Shown here piece by piece: positions 9,327-19,029 of a stretch of 64,000 nt of DNA. Made by a program: the position numbers and the translations under genes. The DNA comes from JAKZVK01 sp965248255. Its GTDB lineage: Bacteria; Acidobacteriota; Terriglobia; Bryobacterales; UBA6623. Every line of letters begins with the position of its first letter. The stretch's first letter is position 1. Where the stretch lies: positions 744,001 to 808,000 of the forward strand of contig CBDFIW010000001.1 in the NCBI GenBank assembly GCA_965248255.1, in the 5' to 3' direction. Under the pieces are notes generated by a model. The model saw only the letters and a program-made list of their open reading frames with translations. It was not told the origin of the DNA and made no database searches.

Positions 9327-10796
9327 TTGACGACCAGAAACAGCATTGTCTTTGCCATTGGACTGATCGTAGTGAGCACGCTCATTCCGTTCGGCCCGAT
9401 CTTGGCCGACGAGGTCGCGATCAACATCGGCTCCCGCCGTCAACTGTTTGTGGACGGATACCTCATCAAGAAGATGACGGGCGCACGGCAAGTATTGCAT
9501 CGGCCCGTCAAGCGGGAGGTGGCGATCAAGCCCGAGCATCCGTGGGAGAAACACGGCGTCTCATACATGGTCACGTTCAAGGACGGCGGCCGGTTCCGGG
9601 CGTGGTATCGCGTGGATGCGACCGGCTGGGAAGGGGAGCCTCGCAATACGATGACCGCCTATGCCGAGAGCGATGACGGTATCCATTGGCGCAAGCCAAA
9701 GCTGGGCATCATCGAGTTCAACGGATCGAAGGCCAACAATCTTGTCTGGGATGGGGAGGCAGCCAACCTTTCTCCGTTTCGTGATGACAATCCCAACGCC
9801 AACCCAGACGAACGCTACAAGGCTGTAGGTCGCGACCGTGACCTGTACGCTCTCGTCTCGCCCGATGGCCTGCATTGGAAACTCGCGAGCGACAAACCAA
9901 TCTTCACGGACCGCCCGTTCGATTCCCACAACATCGCGTTCTGGGATCCCATTGATAAGCAGTATGTCGTGTACACGCGTGGTGTCCGCAAGGAAGGCAC
10001 GCTTGGCGAGGGAATGCAGGACCGTTTCCTCGGCGGGATTCGTTGGGTCCGGCGGGCGACCTCCAAGGACTTCCGCCATTGGTCAGAGCTCGAACTCATT
10101 CAGACCGGCGACGCCCCCATGGAGGAGTTCTACACCAACGCCACCATCCGCTACGAGCGCGCGCCGGATTACCTGCTCATGTTTCCCTCACGCTTCGCCT
10201 CGGCCCGCGAGCCGACGCCCGGCTGGAAGCACGGTAAAGGTGTGAACGATATTGCGCTGCTGTCGAGCCGAGACGGCCTGCGATTCGACCGCACGTTTAT
10301 GGAAGCATTCATCCGTCCCGGTCTCGATCAGGAGAACTGGCACGATCGTTCGCTTTACATGGAGCGCGGCATTCTGCAGACGTCGCCCACGGAGCTTTCG
10401 TTGTATTGCATGCAGAACTGGCGTGTCCCGAGCGTTCATATCCGACGCTACACGCTTCGCCCCGATGGGTTTGTGTCAGTCCGCGGGCCATACCAGGGCG
10501 GAGAGCTTCTAACGCGCCCGCTGAAGTTCTCTGGCCGGGAATTGCGCATCAACTTCTCGACGTCGGCGGTGGGTTCGCTGAGGTTAGAGCTGCAGGATGC
10601 GGCGGGCAAGCCGCTGCCCGGGTTTGAGCTAGAGAACTTTGCTGAACTTTACGGCGACAAGATCGACGCGGCGGTTGCCTGGAAGAATCGATCAGATCTC
10701 TCGTCGCTTGCCGGAAAAGCAGTGCGCCTTCGGTTCGTGCTGAAAGATGCGGACCTGTTCGCGATCCAGTTCCGCGATGGGTGGGATGTCAAGTGA
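9327..10796 (+). CDS. Secreted propeller-type glycosidase-like protein
   Basis: The start is TTG 9327 with AAGGAG 8 nt upstream. A signal peptide (about residues 1-28, ending near ILADE) is followed by a long beta-rich region with repeated ESDDGIHWRKP / SPDGLHWKLAS / SSRDGLRFDR motifs. These Asp-box-like repeats are typical of five-bladed propeller glycosidase or sialidase-like folds. The C-terminal 100 residues form a jelly-roll-like domain (FSGRELRINFSTS…) that is also seen in the fragment at 45016-45317. Specificity unknown. It ends 5 nt past the convergent symporter stop. Confidence 0.75.
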   Translation: MTTRNSIVFAIGLIVVSTLIPFGPILADEVAINIGSRRQLFVDGYLIKKMTGARQVLHRPVKREVAIKPEHPWEKHGVSYMVTFKDGGRFRAWYRVDATGWEGEPRNTMTAYAESDDGIHWRKPKLGIIEFNGSKANNLVWDGEAANLSPFRDDNPNANPDERYKAVGRDRDLYALVSPDGLHWKLASDKPIFTDRPFDSHNIAFWDPIDKQYVVYTRGVRKEGTLGEGMQDRFLGGIRWVRRATSKDFRHWSELELIQTGDAPMEEFYTNATIRYERAPDYLLMFPSRFASAREPTPGWKHGKGVNDIALLSSRDGLRFDRTFMEAFIRPGLDQENWHDRSLYMERGILQTSPTELSLYCMQNWRVPSVHIRRYTLRPDGFVSVRGPYQGGELLTRPLKFSGRELRINFSTSAVGSLRLELQDAAGKPLPGFELENFAELYGDKIDAAVAWKNRSDLSSLAGKAVRLRFVLKDADLFAIQFRDGWDVK

Positions 10797-11159
10797 AGCT
10801 GGTGGTTGCCATGATGCGCCCGCCCAACCAAGCGGCCCCCAAAAGAAAAAGACAGGTCACCAAGACCCAAACGACCCCCCGATAGTACCAATCGAGACCT
10901 GGTTCTTTGAGGATCTCGATCGAGCTATCTCTCCCGAAGATCTTGTGCTGTGCATACGAGCGGTAGAGAGCGTTGAGGGCAGGGACATCGAGAGTTTCGT
11001 CCGGGGTGGCCGGCGAACCGATCTGGCCTTCGCTCATCGCCGGTAGCCGGACGCCGACCGCATGCAGGCGAGCGTCCTGTCCCACAGGGGTGTTGAGAAT
11101 CGAGTAGGAGCGATTCAACAGAACGTCGGACTCCGGTTGCGTGAAACGGCTCACAACTA
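10789..11159 (-). pseudogene. Sodium:solute symporter, C-terminal fragment (3 of 3)
   Basis: This is the last 122 residues of an SSS-family transporter. It has the typical cytosolic tail (SRFTQPESDVLLNRSY, NTPVGQDARLHAVGV) and a final membrane helix (WYYRGVVWVLVTCLFLLGAAWL). Joining it to 12255-12422 across the IS630 TA restores AVALLVVSRFTQPE in frame. Confidence 0.8.
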
Positions 11160-12252
11160 TTGAATCCCGCAAATTATTATGACACTTTTTGACAGTGTGG
11201 AGCATCTATATATGTATGGGCAACCCCAAAGGTGTGAAGCGGGATTTCAAGGCGCTGGAGAAGCGCCGTTTCGAAGCGATGCGGCTGCTCCACCAAGGCC
11301 ACAATCAGTCCGAGACGGCGAGACGGCTGAACGTCGCTCGCCAAACCGTCAGTGAGTGGCGGCGGCAATACCGCGAGCAGGGTGCGGCCGGACTCCGCCA
11401 GGCCGGGCGCGCCGGACGCAAGCCGCTCCTCGATGCCGCACAACGCGAACGCCTGACGTCGCTGCTGCTGGAAGGCCCGGAAGCCCACGGCTTCCCAACG
11501 CCCCTGTGGAGCTGTCCGCGGGTGGCTCGGCTGACCGGAGACGAGTTCGGGGTCGCATACCACGCAGGCCACGCCTGGAAGATCCTGCGAGCGCTCGACT
11601 GGAGCCCGCAACGCCCGGCCGGAAAGGCGCGCGAGCGCAACGAAGAGCGGATCCGCACCTGGAAGCGCAAGACCTGGAAGCGCATTAAAAAAAGCCCAAA
11701 ACGAAGGCCGTACGCTCGTCTTCATCGACGAAAGCGGATTGAGTCAGAAGCCGCATCGCTGCCGCACCTGGGCGCCACGTGGCCAAACACCGGTGCTGCA
11801 GTTTAACTTCAACTGGGAGAAGCTTTCCGTCTCGGCGGGGCTGACGCTGCGTAACTTCTACTTCCGGCTCTATCCCGGTGCGATCGGCAAAGAGCAAGTG
11901 ACCGACTTTCTCAAGGCGTTGGTACGTCATATCGATCGCCCGCTGCTGATCGTCTGGGATCGGCTGCCGGCGCACCGTAGCCGCCTGGTGCAAGAGTTCA
12001 TCGAACTCTCCGAAGGCCACATCGCAACCGAGTACTTGCCACCCTATGCGCCGGAGTTGAATCCGGTGGAATACATCTGGGCTTACTGGAAGCAGCACGA
12101 GTTGCCGAACGTCTGTCCGAAAGACTACGGCGAGCTGAACGAGCGGGCCCGCAAGGCACTCCGCCGCATGTACCGCAAACCGCGTTTGATCACGGCCTTC
12201 TGGAAACAGTCTTCTCTTTGTTTTGACTGACTCTATATTATGCGGGAGTCAA
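11160..12252 (+). mobile_element. IS630-type element, copy A, 1,093 bp
   Basis: The ends are TTGAATCCCGCA and TGCGGGAGTCAA, an 11/12 inverted repeat, with duplicated TA at 11158-11159 and 12253-12254. A subterminal hairpin (ACACT…AGTGT, about 11180-11200) precedes the transposase start. This copy is 1 bp shorter than the others because its A-run has 7 instead of 8 residues. Confidence 0.93.
11216..12230 (+). CDS. IS630 transposase (two-frame), copy A, A7 variant
   Basis: The first frame encodes the HTH half (NQSETARRLNVARQTVSEWRR) up to KRIKK. The second frame encodes the DDE half (FIDESGLSQKPH, IVWDRLPAHRS, PELNPVEYIW). In five sister copies an A8 run ends in A AAA AAG, so a -1 shift fuses the halves. 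Here the run has 7 A, the first frame continues into a 198-aa nonsense tail, and a simple -1 shift no longer fuses the frames. This copy is probably inactive unless transcripts slip. Confidence 0.8.
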
Positions 12253-12430
12253 TAGAAGCGCTACGGCCGAGGCGATGGTGGGGAGGAAAACGGTAGTCTC
12301 AAACGAGGCGCCCCACCAAAGACACATCGCGAACAGAATGACTCCCAGCAAGAAGCCAACCCACATCCCCTGCCGGTTCGCGCGTCTCCACACAATCCCG
12401 AAATACAGTGGGACGGACAAAAACGAGACA
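12253..12430 (-). pseudogene. Sodium:solute symporter, middle fragment (2 of 3)
   Basis: This 58-codon segment lies between copy A of IS630 and the IS1595 element and encodes a transmembrane stretch (SVPLYFGIVWRRANRQGMWVG then a hydrophobic helix). Removing IS1595 and one 8-bp repeat ACGAGACA joins LELAYSFVS to FLSVPLYFG in frame. Removing the IS630 joins it to the C-terminus. Confidence 0.8.
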
Positions 12431-13459
12431 AATGGGGTATTTACTTGACTCAGGTAGCCCCAAGATGTAGTATGCGGTGCGATGGAGGACTATCCGCGGA
12501 ACTTGGCTGAGTTCGAGGCCCGCTTTGCGACGGAGGAGGCTTGTCGGGATTATCTGTTCCAGCTGCGCTGGCCGGAAGGATTCCGCTGTCCGCGCTGCGG
12601 ACACGGCGCGGCTTGGCCGGTCCGGCAAGGGCTGTGGGAGTGCTCGGGCTGCGGTCGGCAGACCTCGGTCACCGCTGGCACGGTGTTCCAGGACACTCGT
12701 CAGCCCCTGCGGCTGTGGTTGCGAGCCATCTGGTGGGTGACCAGTCAGAAAAACGGAGTGAGTGCCCTGGGGCTGCAGCGAGTCTTGGGGCTGGGCAGCT
12801 ACAAGACGGCCTGGAGCTGGCTGCACAAGTTGCGCCGCGCCATGGTGCGCCCCGGTCGCGACCGCCTCAGCGGCCGTGTGGAGGTGGACGAGACGTACTG
12901 GGGCAGCCCAGAAGAGGGCGTGCGCGGTCGCCAGACCTATACCAAATCGTTGATTGCCATCGCCGCCCAGGAGGACGGCAGGGGAACGGGACGGCTTCGG
13001 ATGCGCAGAGTCCGGGATGCGAGCGCAGAAAGCTTGATGCCCTTTGCCGAAGAAGCGATTGAACGGGGCAGCACGGTTCATACCGACGGCTGGCTGGGCT
13101 ATGAGCCGCTACAGAAGCGCGGCTACCGGCACGAAGTAACGTTCCTCGATGAGGGGCCGGAGTCGGCCTCGAAGCTGCTGCCCCGAGTGCACCGCGTGGC
13201 GTCGCTTTTGAAGCGTTGGCTGCTGGGGACGCATCAGGGGGCCGTCAACCCCGAGCATCTGGACTACTACCTGGACGAGTTTACCTTCCGCTTTAATCGA
13301 CGCAACTCTCGCAGCCGAGGGAAGCTCTTCTATCGACTTGTGCAACAGGCGGTCGCCATCGACCCCGTGCCATACAAGTCCATCATCGGCGGCACTGAAA
13401 ATGCTGCTTCTGTCGACCACAAGATGTAGGGGTCACCTGAGTCAAGTAAATACCCCAGT
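12431..13459 (+). mobile_element. IS1595-family element, copy 1, 1,029 bp
   Basis: The ends are AATGGGGTATTTACTTGACT and its near-complement (AGTCAAGTAAATACCCCAGT). An exact 8-bp target duplication ACGAGACA is at 12423-12430 and 13460-13467, as expected for IS1595. Copy 2 at 22780-23808 has the same length and is nearly identical. Confidence 0.95.
12482..13429 (+). CDS. IS1595-family (ISXO2-like) transposase, copy 1
   Basis: The 315-aa protein has an N-terminal zinc ribbon (CPRCGH…CSGCGRQ, about residues 37-60), the ISXO2 catalytic domain (VEVDETYWG; HTDGWLGY; residues 140-290) and a FRFNRRNSR segment near the end. It is complete and in one frame. Confidence 0.93.
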   Translation: MEDYPRNLAEFEARFATEEACRDYLFQLRWPEGFRCPRCGHGAAWPVRQGLWECSGCGRQTSVTAGTVFQDTRQPLRLWLRAIWWVTSQKNGVSALGLQRVLGLGSYKTAWSWLHKLRRAMVRPGRDRLSGRVEVDETYWGSPEEGVRGRQTYTKSLIAIAAQEDGRGTGRLRMRRVRDASAESLMPFAEEAIERGSTVHTDGWLGYEPLQKRGYRHEVTFLDEGPESASKLLPRVHRVASLLKRWLLGTHQGAVNPEHLDYYLDEFTFRFNRRNSRSRGKLFYRLVQQAVAIDPVPYKSIIGGTENAASVDHKM

Positions 13460-14637
13460 ACGAGACAAACGAATAGGCTAACTCGAGAAACTGCACGATG
13501 GTGGAAAAGTAGTGCGTGATCGCGTAGGCGGCGAAAACGCTCACAAAAGCACTGAGCCTGGCAATACGCAAATAAAAACCCGGAGGACGGCGCGGCAGGA
13601 GCCGTTTCCGAAACAGATAGTCAGCGATGAGAGCTGAGCCCGCGGTCGACATCGTGTCCGCGGTGGACATTAGAGCGGAAAAGAAACTGGCAATCAACAA
13701 GCCCAGCAGGCCGGGAGGAACCAGCTCTTTCATAACAATGCCCCAGGCCATCTCGGGGTCGTCCAGCCCGGGCTTGTAGACCACGAACAAAAATTCCATA
13801 TAGGGCGAACAGTAGTGTCACGACTCTTTTCCAGATGTGTCCCCAGGCGCATTGCGTCGCCGTTCGCTCGTCTTTCCCGACGACAATCCATCCGAAAAGA
13901 TAGGGTGCGACAATGGACCCGAGACTGGCGGAAAACGACAGGGCGACGATGTAGCTCACGCTGAGTTCGGCTGACTCGAGAGACCAAACTTCGGGCGGCA
14001 AGGTTCGCAGGCCTTCGAAACCTCCGGCCGCTTCCCAGAGGTAGGGCAGCAGCAAGAAGCTAAACGCCGTCAGGGCCAGGACGCCTTGAAAAAGGTCGGT
14101 CAGCAGAGAGGACATCTGGCCGCCGGAAGCCACGTAAAAGGCGACGACAACGCTCGCAAGCAACACCGCTTGGTTCACCGAGAGCCCGGAAAGCCCGGCA
14201 ATGATCTTGCCGACGGCAAGCTCAAAAGTGCCCACTGCCAGGATGCAGATGCCGGTACCCAAGACGGCGTAGAGCGTGGCCACCTGCCGCCCGTAGCGCA
14301 TTTCGAAAAAATCAGCCAGGTTGAAGACGCGCGAGCGCTTGTAAACAGTCGAGAAGAGGAAGTAGATCACCGTCCCAAATAGCGCGTTCCACCAATACCA
14401 GACGCCGGAAAGGCCGCTGCGGTAGGCGCCCGCTCCGACGACCACTGCTTCGGCGCCACCCACGGCAGAAGCGAAGACGAAAACGAAAGCCACGACCGGC
14501 CCCCATTTCCCGCCGGCGATGTAAAAGTCGCTCAAGGTCTTGGTTTGCTTTTTGCCGACGACAATGCCGAGAAAAGACACAATGCCGAAGTAGGCCAGCA
14601 GGACCACGATGTCCAGCGTGTGCAGGGGCAGATCCAT
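13460..14637 (-). pseudogene. Sodium:solute symporter, N-terminal fragment (1 of 3), with internal frameshift
   Basis: The gene starts MDLPLHTLDIVVLLAYFGIV and has about eight predicted membrane helices, including the SSS signature region (TLSDFYIAGGKWG; SADTMSTAGSALIADYLF in the other frame). The frame breaks near 13800: LLFALY continues as GIFVRG, while the family sequence continues as MEFLFVVYKPGLDDPE one frame away. The cause is probably loss of an AT pair in ATATAT. With both ISs removed and the frame fixed, the protein would be about 572 aa, normal for SSS. The solute is unknown. Confidence 0.8.
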
Positions 14638-14839
14638 GTCGTACTGTCCAAATACTGGAAGGTCTGAGAAGCCCTTGTTCTATGGAGCCAGCCACAAGCA
14701 ATAGCCGGCGGTAATACAACGCAACCCACTTGCTATCCGCAGGCCACAGTCCTCCCTTACACAATTCCAGCTCGGGTAGGCCGCATAAAGTTCACGGGGG
14801 CTCAGGTTGATTTCTCTTGACCTGAAAAGACGCCTGCGA

Positions 14840-16753
14840 TCAACGAACCGGAATCCCGTTCCGGTGCCAAGGGAAGGCATAGGTAGGCTGATGGACGAAC
14901 CGGCGCATGGCCAGCTTCAGACGGCCTACCGCGCCTTTCCTCAACTTCACGCGGAGCCACTTGCCGTTCACCTCGGTGGGCTCTCCCTCATACGACGCCT
15001 GCGTGAATTCGTGCTCACCGAACATCCCGGCTTGCAAAATGATCTCTCGAGGCTCGCTGGAGTGCACGTTGACCAAGACCACCTCGACGGCGTCTGCCGT
15101 CACGCGGTCCACCAGCGCCGCCACGTCCGGCGGCACGCCTGGCCGCTTTCGCTGCGGATCGAAATAGCGCAGCCGGGCATGGAGCAAGCCCCCGTGGTAG
15201 ATATGATTCGGAGCGCCTAGCATCAATTGCACCAAGCCCTCCAGGATCACAGGATTGCGCTGTTGCCAATGGTGTACGTCCTGGTCGTCGACGTGCGAGG
15301 TGTCGGACCGGACCATCTTCAATCGCCTCAGCGATTCTTGATAGTTGGCCCGCAACATCCGCACCGGAAAGTCCGGATTCCGGCCGCGGAGAAAGCTCAG
15401 CTAGGGGCCCTCGTTCTTGTCGTCGCCCTTGGCCTTGCGATAAGAGGAGGTGTCCCAGGAGGGTACGTCGGTGATGTTCTCGACGATTTCCCAGTCGCCA
15501 CGGCGCCGCGAGAGATACCAAAGATTGATGGGGTACTGCGGGGCGATGGGCCGGTAGTCGTACCATCCACGATCGTCGTGTCTGCTAGGAACGACTCGCG
15601 TGCCGTTGAGGAGCTTGCTCTTCGAGAGAATCATCTTGAGTTGCGAGCGCGGCAGCTCGAGATACTTGGGATCGCCGGTCAGCAGATAGGCGTTCGAGCC
15701 TCCGATGGTCGTGGATTCCATAAGATTGAAGAATCCGTGCGGCCAGCGCCAGCCATAGTAACCGCCCCACCACTTGCCGCCCATGTTCTCGCCGATCTTC
15801 CCCGTCAGGCCCACGTTGTCGGGGATCACGCCGTTGTTCTTGCGGACACGCTCCATCCACGCCTCGACATACTCGGTGACCCATTTCTTGTATTTGGGAT
15901 CCCCGGTGTACATGTAGGCGTTAAGCATCAGGCTCGTGGCGGTCAGGTTAAGCGGAACATCGCCGCGCATCATGCGCTTGTTCATCGTGTCGAGAATGAA
16001 CGGAAACTTCTCGTCATCGACCCAGGCCTTGCTTTCCGTGACGTTAGGGATGTCGTCGTACGGCAAGGGGTAGTCCGAGAGCACTTCGCGGTGGGTCGAC
16101 CAATCCTCGGCGGTATTGACAAAGCGCGGCCCGCGGCTGCCGTTGATGGGTGAACGAATCAGCTTGTGTTCGGGGTCCCAGTTTTGGGCCTCCGGATCCT
16201 CGTTCAAATAGAGCCCGGCGAATCGCAGGGCGCGCTCGCGGTCTTTGCGAACCGTCGGGTCGGCCAGGCCGAAAAAGTACATATAGATGTAGCTTTCGCC
16301 ATGGTGCATCCAGTCGTAGTAGGCGTCGAACTCGTTGTGCACCTGGCCGTAGCGTGTGAACTGACGGGTCACACCGTCCCAAAGCTTTCGCGAAACCGTG
16401 TGGATCTCCTCCGGCCCGCCCAGCACGTAATAGAGAGGGAAGTTGTGGAAGCTTTCGTAGCCATCGTCGGACCCGTCCATCCCGGGCCACTGGTCGCGCC
16501 AGATGAGGGTCCCGTCCGGACGCGTGTACCGGTCCACGAACTCCTGGGCGGCGGGTCCAAGATGCTCCAGCAGATACCGCTCCCACAGCGCCCAGGACGG
16601 CGGAGGAGCCGCTTCGCCGATCTCAACCCGAGGCATCTCGGCGGAACCGGGGTTCTGCGCTGGTAGTACGTGCCCTGAAGCTACGAGAGCAATGAGGATG
16701 GCAACGAGGACGACGAATCGTCTCGCGAAATACCGAAAGACCATGGTGTCCAT
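14840..16753 (-). pseudogene. Secreted alpha/alpha-barrel-like protein split by an in-frame TAG
   Basis: The first part (16753-15401, 450 aa) has a signal peptide (VVLVAILIALVASGHVLPAQ) followed by aromatic-rich helical sequence (LIWRDQWPGMDGSDDGYESF, WMHHGESYIYMYFFGLADP). This resembles six-hairpin glycosidase-like proteins of Acidobacteria and Planctomycetes. It stops at TAG after NEGP. The same frame is open immediately after (LSFLRGRNPDFPVRMLRANY) and runs to 14840 with no other stop, giving about 637 codons. A nonsense mutation, a sequencing error or amber readthrough would explain it. The function is unknown. Confidence 0.65.
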
Positions 16754-16848
16754 ATCAACACATCCGGGGAGTCATCATCCCCCCAAGCGATCGACGGAAG
16801 GGGACCGCTCCTGATCCGTGCTCAAACTTATCTCCGAGACGTCACAGC

Positions 16849-17330
16849 TCAGACACTCAAATCATCCGGAAGCAAACCGTCGCCGCGCCGATAGGCGTCT
16901 CGAAAGCGGCTGAGCCCATGACTGCCTCCGTTCACGAGACGCCGGGCTGCCTTGAGGTCTTTTTCGAGCAGCGCCTCTTTGATGCGCGTCTCTTTCGCCT
17001 TCAGAAAACTCGCCAGAAGCTTGGCGGCGATCTGCGGGTCGTTGGCAAGCTCCGGTTCCTCGACCAGCCGATTACCGAGACCGATCGCCTCTCCATGCTT
17101 CTGGAAGTTAAAGCGTCCGGTGAGTTGAATGAAGCCGCGTCCGCGAAAGCGCTCCCCGTCGGGCGGTCCCTGATTGCCGAGATCGCTGCGGTGGTCATAG
17201 AGATCGAAAGGAAGTCCTCCAGGCGAACTGTTGAACCGAGACCGGAACTCACTGATAGGCTCGAAGCTCTCGGTCTCGGCGCGAATGGTGGACCGCGCCA
17301 TGAGGATCATCTTCTTGGAATGGACCCGAA
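16849..17330 (-). pseudogene. GH19-like (chitinase/lysozyme) fragment truncated by IS3
   Basis: The fragment keeps the family core: STIRAETESFEPISEF (with the catalytic-type Glu), YDHRSDLGNQGPPDGERFRG and GRGFIQLTGRFNF. The N-terminal part is missing at the IS3 boundary, and I did not find it beyond the element, so this is more than a simple insertion. GH19-like enzymes cut chitin or peptidoglycan and are often phage-derived. Confidence 0.65.
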
Positions 17331-17384
17331 AAGCGAGACCAGTAGAGAAGGGACAATGAACCAGGGAACGGTAAGGAGGTTCGA

Positions 17385-17771
17385 TTGTCTCGAAGACGAT
17401 TCACGAAGGAGTTCAAGCTGGCGGCCGTCCGGCGGCTCGAAGCCGGCGAGTCCGGCTCGGCTCTCGCGCGCGAGCTGGAGGTGAAGCGCGAAAAGCTCTA
17501 CGACTGGCTGGCACAAGTCGAGCGCTACGGCGTCGAGGAAGCCTTTCCCGGCGCGGGGCGGCGTCCCGGCGGCAGCGCCCGTGTCGAGCCCGGCCACGAA
17601 GCCCAGGCCCGCCTCGCGGAGCTGGAACGCAAAATCGGCCGCCAGGCCATGGAGATTGATTTTTTGTCCGCAGCCTTGCGGCGTGTCGAGGATCTGCGCC
17701 GGCCGAGCATCGTCAGTGGAACCGGCGCGTCGCTGAGGAAGTACGGGCCGCAAGGCGGCAAGGCAACATGA
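17385..17771 (+). CDS. IS3 OrfA, HTH protein
   Basis: The start is TTG 17385 after a strong AAGGAGG. The 128-aa product has an HTH (FTKEFKLAAVRRLEAGESGSA then LARELEVKREKLYDWL) and a leucine-zipper-like helix (LAELERKIGRQAMEIDFLSAAL). Its TGA overlaps the OrfB ATG as ATGA, so OrfB can be made by coupling as well as by the -1 frameshift usual in IS3. Confidence 0.92.
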   Translation: MSRRRFTKEFKLAAVRRLEAGESGSALARELEVKREKLYDWLAQVERYGVEEAFPGAGRRPGGSARVEPGHEAQARLAELERKIGRQAMEIDFLSAALRRVEDLRRPSIVSGTGASLRKYGPQGGKAT

Positions 17772-18598
17772 GCACGCTGAGCACGCGCGATTTGTGCCGC
17801 TTGAGCGGACTGGCGCGAGCCAGCCTCTACCGCCAGGCCAAACCCGACAGCGAGCAGGTCGGGGAACTGCGGCAGGCCATTGTCCACGCCGCCTTGGACC
17901 ATCCGGCCTACGGCACCCGGCGGACGACCCAACAGCTGCGCCGTCAAAAGCTGCTGGTCAATCGCAAGCGCGTGCAACGGGTGATGCGCGAAGAGAAGCT
18001 CTTGCGGCGACGTCGCCGCACCGTTCCGCGAACGACCGATTCGAAGCACTCGCTGCGGCGTTATGAAAACCTGACGCGCGATTTCCAACCCACGGGTCCC
18101 AACAAACTGTGGGGCTCCGATCTCAGCTACGTACGATTGGGAAACCACTTCGTCTATGTGGCGGTGGTGTTGGACGTGTATTCGCGGCGCGTGGTGGGCT
18201 GGGCCGTGGGTCCGAACCTGAAAACCGAATTGCCGCTGGCGGCGCTGCAACAAGCGTTGAGCAGCCGGCGTCCGGCGCCGGGCTGGATTCATCATTCCGA
18301 TCAAGGTTCGCAGTACGCCGCGGAAGCTTATGTAGCCACCCTGCGGCAAGCGGGCGCGAGGATATCGATGAGCCGCAAGGGCTGCCCGCAGGACAACGCG
18401 TACGTGGAAAGCTTTTTCAAGACTTTGAAAAGCGAGGAAGTCGACTGCAGCGAGTATGAAAGTTTGGCCCAGGCGCAGGCCGAGATCGGCGCTTATATTG
18501 AGCGGGAATACAATCGTACGCGATTGCATTCGGCGCTGGGCTATCGGCCGCCGCAAGAGTATGAGCGGCTGTGGGAAGAGGCGGCTAGCGCCGCCTGA
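17768..18598 (+). CDS. IS3 OrfB, DDE integrase-type transposase
   Basis: The 276-aa protein has an HTH_21 segment (YGTRRTTQQLRR) and the rve catalytic core. D of GSDLSYVR, D of HHSDQGSQY and E of DNAYVESFFKTLKSE form the DDE triad. The C-terminal YNRTRLHSALGYRPP motif is intact. Full-length. Confidence 0.95.
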   Translation: MSTLSTRDLCRLSGLARASLYRQAKPDSEQVGELRQAIVHAALDHPAYGTRRTTQQLRRQKLLVNRKRVQRVMREEKLLRRRRRTVPRTTDSKHSLRRYENLTRDFQPTGPNKLWGSDLSYVRLGNHFVYVAVVLDVYSRRVVGWAVGPNLKTELPLAALQQALSSRRPAPGWIHHSDQGSQYAAEAYVATLRQAGARISMSRKGCPQDNAYVESFFKTLKSEEVDCSEYESLAQAQAEIGAYIEREYNRTRLHSALGYRPPQEYERLWEEAASAA

Positions 18599-18629
18599 GT
18601 TTTCTTAAGGCATGAGCAGATCTATCGAT

Positions 18630-19029
18630 CCGATGGCGCAGCACAAGGCGGGATGCGGCCTCAGTAGGCGAGCACCCCGCCCTCATCGTTGCGATGAGTC
18701 TGCGGCCGGGTATTCCTTGGTGGGTTGCTCTCCAGCAGAGCCCGCCTCCGCCTCCCCGGATGAGTTGATCATGCCCCCATTGGGCTGGATTGGCTTCCTT
18801 TTTCAGTCAACCGCGACCCGTCCCTACTTTCTTGGCCTCGCCACAGGGGTCCACTCCACGGTGTCCCTGGGCTCACCGCCAGGACTGTTATTTGGGCCAC
18901 CTCTTCGGGGTTCGTCATCACCGTTCGCATCATGCTGTGAATGGGTTGCCGTGGGCACAGTTCTCCCCTTTCGTAGCGTCACGAGATCGCCATCTACAAG
19001 TTCAGCGCCCCGGTCCAGGGGCAATTCCA
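18630..19029. other. Gene-free stretch, no feature recognised
   Basis: About 400 bp between the IS3 element and the 3' end of the next gene. The short frames on both strands show no family motif or ribosome site. It may be decayed remnant DNA. Confidence 0.5.

Larger units (their letters stand above)
17322..18625 (+). mobile_element. IS3-family element (ends approximate)
   Basis: Two overlapping ORFs of IS3 type lie between the truncated GH19-like gene and an unannotated stretch. A possible left end is TGGACCCGAAAAGC near 17327 and a right end near 18612-18635, but the inverted repeat match is poor and no clear target duplication is visible. The boundaries are uncertain. Confidence 0.8.
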
